This document shows, piece by piece, positions 57,314-64,000 of a stretch of 64,000 bases of DNA. The notes beneath the pieces are model-generated. The model was not told the DNA's origin. It saw nothing but the letters and a program-made list of their open reading frames with translations, and made no database searches. The position numbers and the translations under genes were made by a program. The first letter of the stretch is position 1, and each line of letters starts with the position of its first letter. The stretch is from NCBI GenBank assembly GCA_004794655.1, contig SMMW01000585.1:3731501-3795500 (forward strand), read 5' to 3'. This DNA is from Marisa cornuarietis (lineage: Eukaryota; Mollusca; Gastropoda; Architaenioglossa; Ampullariidae).

Positions 57314-60300
57314 ACCTGGTACAAGGAACTATGAATCGTTGTACTCTCAGACTATCTTAATGACGAGGAATACTGAAGACGACAGAGTCTGCTTCAAAAA
57401 CCTTTTATGTGCAATATGGTAAAAATTATTATATATAATAGCATACATTAGTGTGTGTGTGATGTGTATGTCTGTGCAAATTATGAATTGTAATATATTT
57501 GAACAAGTGCACAGGGAAGCATAAAAATGCATGCGAGTTTCTCGCTCAATGTATGAGAAAATTTTAATATATTGCTCTTTAATATTTTTCTTTACATCAG
57601 GGCACTGTCTACTGCTATATATGGCTCTAAGAGAAGGCATGGATAAGTTCATTCGTGTCAAATACCTGTCACAAATACATTCCAATATTTCATTTTATTA
57701 ACCAGGATTTGTTTCTACTTCTCTGCTAATGTTGATCGTAAAAGAACGTAAAGTCTTTGGTTAGATTAATAAAGATATTTGACTTTGCTAACTAAATGTA
57801 ATCATAGTGTGGTCAAGTGGCTAATGGAACCAAGTGTCCTTTGAGCCTGGCATATCTACATTTTTTTCTCCTCTAAAGGGAAAAACGAGGAGGACTGATG
57901 CTGCAGGATGGGAAAATATTTAAACAATTTGTCTCTCTTCACTCCCTCCCTCATTCCCTTAGCCTCTGAATTTGCCTCCCACAACAGTCGATCAAATTAA
58001 ACGAAGAAGCTGGAATATTGTAAAGAAAACATAATTTCTGAAATTAACCGCGAGTTTTCTCCCCACTAGTTTTGTTAATTTCAACGCTCGTGAGTGGAGG
58101 CGCTGCTGTAATCGGTTGCATCTGCTTTCTGTCAACAAAGTGATAAACAGAAGAGAAATAAAATCTCGGGATCATGACACTGGAGTCAGGGCGGAGCTGT
58201 CGTCAATAACCATGCTGAGAAATGGGAAACGTTCGCCTCGCGCGATACCGGCGCGCGAGGACGAGTGGTAGCGCCAACGCACGTGGGAAGAGTGTTTTAT
58301 GTTGACACCGTGTGCTTTTTATTTCTCGATAGACTCTTGTTTATGTGTAATTACGAGGGATAGGAAGTTGGTGGCGATGAGGGGGAATAAAATGTACAAT
58401 GAATCACGATGTTTTATCGTGTCGCAACAGAATGTGTCCACCCCTCGGCATATCTCCTCCTAATACCCTGTGACTTGTCCGCGTAATCAACGCGCGCGTT
58501 TCTTGAAGACAAAACAAGCCGCAGTTTGCTGCATCAGGCTCTACGCGCCAGACCAATTAGCGCGTTGATAGGCTCGACAAAAAAAGTAGTGAAAAAAAGG
58601 CGCAATGTATTTGGACAGACATCAAAGTGCGCCGACCAGTGTACCAAATATCTCAAGCATGTGCTTCGTCCTCTTGCTCTGTGCGCGACATAAGAACGCT
58701 TATACCTTTTGCACATGCATTCACAGATGCGAGCATGTGTGAATGTTTTATTTACTGTATCTATCACACTCTTTTTTATTTCGTTTTTTCTCTCTGTCTC
58801 TCTCACACACACACATGGATATAACCATATACCCACACATATCTACACATAAGGAGTGCGTATGTTTGTCTTTGTGTATGCCTGCGTGCGTGCGTGCGTG
58901 CGTGTGTGTGTGCACCTGCGTGTATGCATGCTTGCGCATTGGTGTTTGGACGCGCAGGCGTCATCGTGCACGATGTTTATAGTAAACAGATCAGAAAAAG
59001 AGCACGTAGAACAAGAAGGGCTAGCTTGATATACTACTCATCTACAAACGTAACATAATAGTTACAGAATGTAACAAGCGGCAATTATGTCGTATATCTG
59101 ACCCTTTTATTCCTTCCTCGTAAACTTTGTGTCTTCCTGGGTCAAAACAGAGCGGCTTACTTACAGACTTATCTCTCCCTCACCTGCCTACATTTTTCTT
59201 GGTCTATCAAAAACGCATTAGGTTCTATTCTGCCCTTATCTCACCTATGTGCAAACACTTTTTTCGTCATGTGAGAATCGCGCACCCTGTTTTGTGTACT
59301 TAAAAGAATCTGCAGGAGTTTTATGTAGATTTCTACATCCTGGCTACCAGTTTTAAGTTAACAGCACTAGAAAGCCAGAAGGGGAGCTGGGAATGGGGGA
59401 GTGAGAGGGGAATGGAGCGCAGCGTTCCATCGACGAGCAGGCCCACCTCTAGAAATTAGGTACAGCTGCATGATATCAAAAAATACAAAACAAACAAAAT
59501 CCAAAGATATGAGGTCCGCTGGCAAGTGGGTTACAGGTTTAAGTTCTGGCTTCGGAAAATCTGAGACAGTTGGAGGAGGCTGAGAGAGAAGGATGGAGGG
59601 AGGGATGAAGAAAGAGAGAGAGAAATGCGATGCGACACTGACGTTTATTTTGCCAACAATAATTTTTGGTGAAGATCCTGAGGTAAGAATTGCGCGTATT
59701 CACACGCACATCATCAAGGTACTCTTTATATTGTACATGACATCTTGGCGCATAAGAAAGAGAGAGAAATAGGGAAAAAGGGAAGGAATTTAGGAAAGTG
59801 TTATGTGTTATTTACATCACGAGTGCACTTACCTCACACAAGGATTAGGTTTACCACCAGAAGTCACCAACTGATGACTAAAGACTTAAGTTCACAGATA
59901 TCATGTCAGATATTACCTTGACGAAAACAGCTTTCATTATCCAGGGGTTTGGCAAGCGCTCGAAGAGCGATTTTGCCGGAAATTTAAGGTTTATAGTAGA
60001 CGCACTTTGAACAGACAACGTGCGACAGAATTATAAATACACAGTAAGAAGACAGCAAACAAAAAATTTCGGACAATGGTTTTCGTCGCCTCTCAGCCGT
60101 GTCCGAGTGCTACAATATGCCGGTAAGGCCAATCATGTCGTGTAGTTGCATCACGAAGAATGCCCTGATTCTCTGACAAATGAAGGTCCGTGGATTCTTA
60201 TATCGTGCTTAATATCGTCTGGTAAGGAAAGTATTCCTAAACCCTCTTTTGTCTTCAGTTCTTGATACTAGCGCTATCGTTTAAAATTGCTTTAAAAGCA

Positions 60301-63300
60301 GAATTTCGGCAGAGGACGTGAAACAAAAGATGGCAATAACATTATTTTTATTTCTTTCAAGTGTCTGTCATGTGTTTGGCTTGTACTGAACAGTTTGAAT
60401 GGCAGTGTGAGCTCTACAGTCCAAGTTGCTTAGTTTAGTGCCTGTGGTGGCTACGGGATCAAAAGACAAGCAGCGAGAATTGGTTACGTGAAGATCCGAG
60501 ACTATGGTCGTTAGCAAGATGGCTTGTAGAGCAGTGCCTTCAAACAAGAGAAGCACTAGGTACTAAGGGCTGGCGGTGTGGGTAGGGCAAGAGGGGAAGG
60601 CGATGCGCCGCTCTACACGTCAGGTGACAAACTGTCAAGTGTGTTGCCCATTCACACTTGTTGTTTCGTCCTGATGTCAAGCAGAAAACAGATTGCACAT
60701 CTTCTAATAAATCTTTTCGACGAATGCTGCCGTGCCTGTGAGTCCTCCAGGTAACCGTACAGCTTCCATGTCTCCTTCGTCTACGCTCAGTGCCTCGAGG
60801 CTTCATGTCTTGTAGCAGATGGGCTGTCCGTCCGACATAGGCACTAGTCTGGCTGGCAATGCGGAATTCTAATAAATGAAATACTGTGTTTCCAAGTCGT
60901 TAACTCTATGTCATCAGTCTTCGTCGTAGTCGTCGTCGTCGTCGTCTTTTCTTCTTCGTCTATTTTGGCTTCCACTTTCTCATTCTGTCTTCAACAGTCT
61001 ACTGACTTCTAATCTTCAATCTTAACTGACAACAAACAAACAGACAGACTTTGCCGATCGATCGATCGATAGATAAGCTTTTTGGTTTTTTCCACTTTAA
61101 CACCCCACTAGGGACAGAGAATATTAAAACTTATCCACACGTCGTCACTTTTAGCACACCACGGTTAATACAGTTTTCAGACTACGTCAGGTGAAAGGGT
61201 GAAAGTCACTCTGCCCCTCCGCATTGACAGATTTGCCAAACGAGGTGTCTGGCCGAGCGTCATTATTAACCCTCACGACGCGAAAACCACTTACGCCATT
61301 AGGCTCACAGGAAAGACAACTCCGAATCTGTCTTTCCGCGACGTGTTGTGCCCCCCTGCCCCCCCTACGCGGTGCATATATTGTTCCGTTGTCCGGTTGA
61401 CACCATAGTAAGTGTTGATCCAGCCAGGACCGAGAGATTAACCGCGGGGATTTGCCACTCAGAGTGACAGCACTCTTGTACGCCTGGCCTGGGAAATGGC
61501 TGCCAAGCCCTGGCCTGACAGGTGTCTGTCAAACCGGCCAAGGGGAACTATTTCCCTCTTTAGTCCAGCCTCCAGTACGTGTGGCACATGCTGAACAGGT
61601 ACTCCACTGTTCCAGACGCTCGTTAACTAGCGGTGGGAAGCTGTTCGCCCCCAGTCACAATCCACTCGCAAATTCCACCTCGTCCTTCTACTCCCCGCTG
61701 CAACCCCTCCCATTCCTGGACAGACTGTGTAGTTGCCCTCCCCTTGACACAAACTACAGCTCAACCTCCCTTCGTTTTTTCTGAAACCCAGATAAAAAGG
61801 GAGATAAACAGTAAGAATTTACTTATTTATTACAGCTGTTTGACAATGTATTTTTAATCATTTTCACTAAGACTTATAAATCATGTGCAAACTGTTTCGA
61901 CAGATGGACAAACACAAAGGCAGGCAGACATAAAAAAGGACTGACGGACGGGCGTAGGTTCAAGTTTTCCTCTTCATCGAAAGGACGTCTCGAATTGTGT
62001 AGGCTACATCATAGAACGAACGAGAGAGAGAGAGTGCGACTTTCTCACCAGCATACAGCTTTTTTGCCTTCAGTCACTCTTCGCCCGCTCGCTCTGGTTA
62101 GTCTGACGTTTCCTCTTGTTCGATGCGACGCACAGACTAGAGCGCGTGCATACACAGACACCCCCATCCCCACCACACACACACACACACACACACATAT
62201 TCTAGAAATACTGCGTGCTTCAAGTCTACCGGCTGAAATGAATGGTAGCAGGTTTCCGCAGAATTCCACGTACTTGGCGAATGCCCTCATTACGGTTTTC
62301 CAACCCTTTGGTAGTTGAAATATTTGGCAATGAGCATAAGCCAGTGACGCACGAGCTGGGGGCGCGATCGTTAAATCAGACGCACATTTCCATTGAACAC
62401 TCCCTTCTTCTCCCCAGTCCTGTCTGGTCCTCTTACCTCTCTTTGCTGTTCCAGCTGACTCCTCTCCTCTTCCTCTTAACTTCCTCTGTGAATCTGCGTC
62501 ATTTCTGTTCTTGACTCTCTGTTTTTTAAATTTCTATCTTTCGTACTGAGTTTCATTCTTTTCATTCAAGAATTTTATGTCAAGGAAAGAGGCATCAAAT
62601 TGTAAACAGGAAAAAGAAATAAATAACACACACATACCTCTCTCTCTCTCTCGCACACACACACACACACACATGTACACGCATGCACAGAAAGAGACTG
62701 ACAGCTTCACAGCTTCATGCCCACAAAAAATGAATCTTGCTTCTAACCACTTGTTTCATCCGACTTAATGCCACGGAGAGAGGATAACATTTCGCCACAA
62801 CCATCTAGACAAGCGCGATCCTAATTCATTTTATGTGTGTGTGCGTGTGTAAAACCTTTGTTTGCGTACGTTTGTATCAATATTTTTCATGTCCTTGTCA
62901 TTTATGAATAACTATAGACAGTATTTGACAAACGTACAATGATTAAGCATTATTTAAAATTTTTCGACTTCCGTTCATACTAATATTGATGTCTCGTTCT
63001 TGACTTCCAGAAAGAAACTAAAGAAAATGAAACAGCAACGAGCTTCGCTGTTGCCAGAACTAACCACACGAGTAGATCGTTTAAGATGACGATATTTTAT
63101 TTACCAATAATCACCAACACGGCGCACGTCATGAATCACCCCAGGAAATTATTTGCTAAAGTTAGTACTGTAGAAATGTTCAACAGTGAACAGTAGTCAC
63201 GCCTGCTCAAGTTAACTGTGGAAGTGATTAAACAGCCCGAGGTACCCTGAACCCGGTGTCTGGGAGCTCATTGTCCTAGATGCTATTTGCACAGTCCATA

Positions 63301-64000
63301 CATACATCATGACAAGTGCAATCTAAAGCCTGCTGCTAGGCACCTATCCTCCACTCCTTCGAGAACCCCGCCTCTCAGTGACTGTGACTGATATATTAGG
63401 CTCTTCCTTCTCAGGTCTGTGAGGTCGCTGATAGCTCGCCCCTGAAGTCTATCACTGAGCTAAAAGTAACCAAGGATCAGAACAACGAAAGCTCATAAAG
63501 AGATTCATGTCCCAGTTGTCGGGTCTAAACTTCAAGCGTTTATCATCAGTTCATGTAAATGAATGCGGGAAGCTGCAAATATTGTACTCTGTTCACACTC
63601 GGTAGAAACCACACGCGTGCATAGATTGGCAAGAAATAGTTCAAGTCCTATGATTTTACTGTCACATAAGTGTTACAAGTACTTTTATCTGTTGATAGAT
63701 CTTTACAACGCGGCCCAGCTGTGTGACGTGGGCTAGAGACCATCAGTCTGTGTGGGAATCTGCGGTGGGCTGGTTAGCCTCCTTGCCGAGTGAAGAAGGA
63801 AATAATGTGACATTTACTGCTTCTCGACTTTTGCACAGATTCTCTTGACTTTGGGGCCGATTCTTAATCGACGGAGTCAGATTTAGTGCTCCCTGTCTCT
63901 TAGCGTCTCTATGTATCTATCTATCTACCCATATACGTTCGCGGGTGTCCGCTTTGGAGGAGGTGGGGAGGGGTTATATTTGTGATTGAGGTGGAGAAAA
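57314..64000. other. Gene-poor stretch with microsatellites, no gene recognised
   Basis: Contains TGCG/TG runs (about 58880-58925), a CTCGCGCG…CGCGCGAG palindrome at about 58234-58260, (GTC)n at about 60922-60945, a CGAT run at about 61056-61071, (CA)n at 62174-62198 and (TC)n(CA)n at about 62638-62673. G+C content rises at about 61190-61740. No exon with a recognisable domain was found on either strand. Confidence 0.4.

Noticed and set aside
58743..58982. Cys/Val-rich 79-codon frame
   Set aside because: Produced by TG/TGCG microsatellite sequence; not a gene.
1..64000. CRISPR arrays, bacterial operons or phage-like modules
   Set aside because: No regularly spaced identical repeats with unique spacers, no ribosome-binding-site-led gene chains; the window is clearly metazoan.

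Overview
This is a eukaryotic, intron-bearing, AT-rich animal genome window with long gene-free stretches, microsatellites, tRNA-derived SINEs and worn-down LINEs and DNA transposons. The repeat types and the one recognisable gene point to a lophotrochozoan, most likely a mollusc (perhaps a gastropod). That is an inference, not a proven identification.

One protein-coding gene can be reconstructed with confidence. It is a secreted frizzled-related protein (sFRP, 1/2/5-like) on the minus strand, in five exons from 25887 down to 5775. The junctions join in frame into a predicted 602-residue protein: signal peptide, a ten-cysteine frizzled cysteine-rich domain (CRD), then TWO complete six-cysteine netrin (NTR) domains in tandem, then a lysine/serine/asparagine-rich tail. 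sFRPs normally carry a single NTR. Exons 2+3 and exons 4+5 each encode one NTR. The first exon of each pair is 78 nt, every intron is phase 1, and the overall cysteine spacing of the two NTRs is the same. This CRD-NTR-NTR architecture is the main discovery of the window.

Layout: 1-5774 is 3' flank with one small tandem repeat. 5775-25887 is the sFRP gene; its 15-kb intron 1 holds several degenerate minisatellites, a snap-back repeat, a hAT-type MITE with a perfect 8-bp target duplication, and a duplicated ~95-bp block. About 25.9-27.0 kb is a G+C- and CpG-rich presumed promoter. From 27 to 64 kb no host gene is recognisable. This part holds three copies of one tRNA-SINE family (31.1, 32.1 and 47.2 kb), a decayed L1-like LINE (33.6-34.6 kb), a 559-bp near-palindromic MITE (36.3-36.9 kb), a 5'-truncated LINE with an RNase H domain (37.9-38.6 kb), a second SINE (39.3 kb) whose tail matches the 3' end of that LINE, a dead Tigger/pogo transposon (41.6-45.9 kb) with a nested MITE, and assorted microsatellites.

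Exon boundaries, phases, cysteine counts and repeat alignments were read by eye. No database search was possible, so family names rest on recognised motifs.
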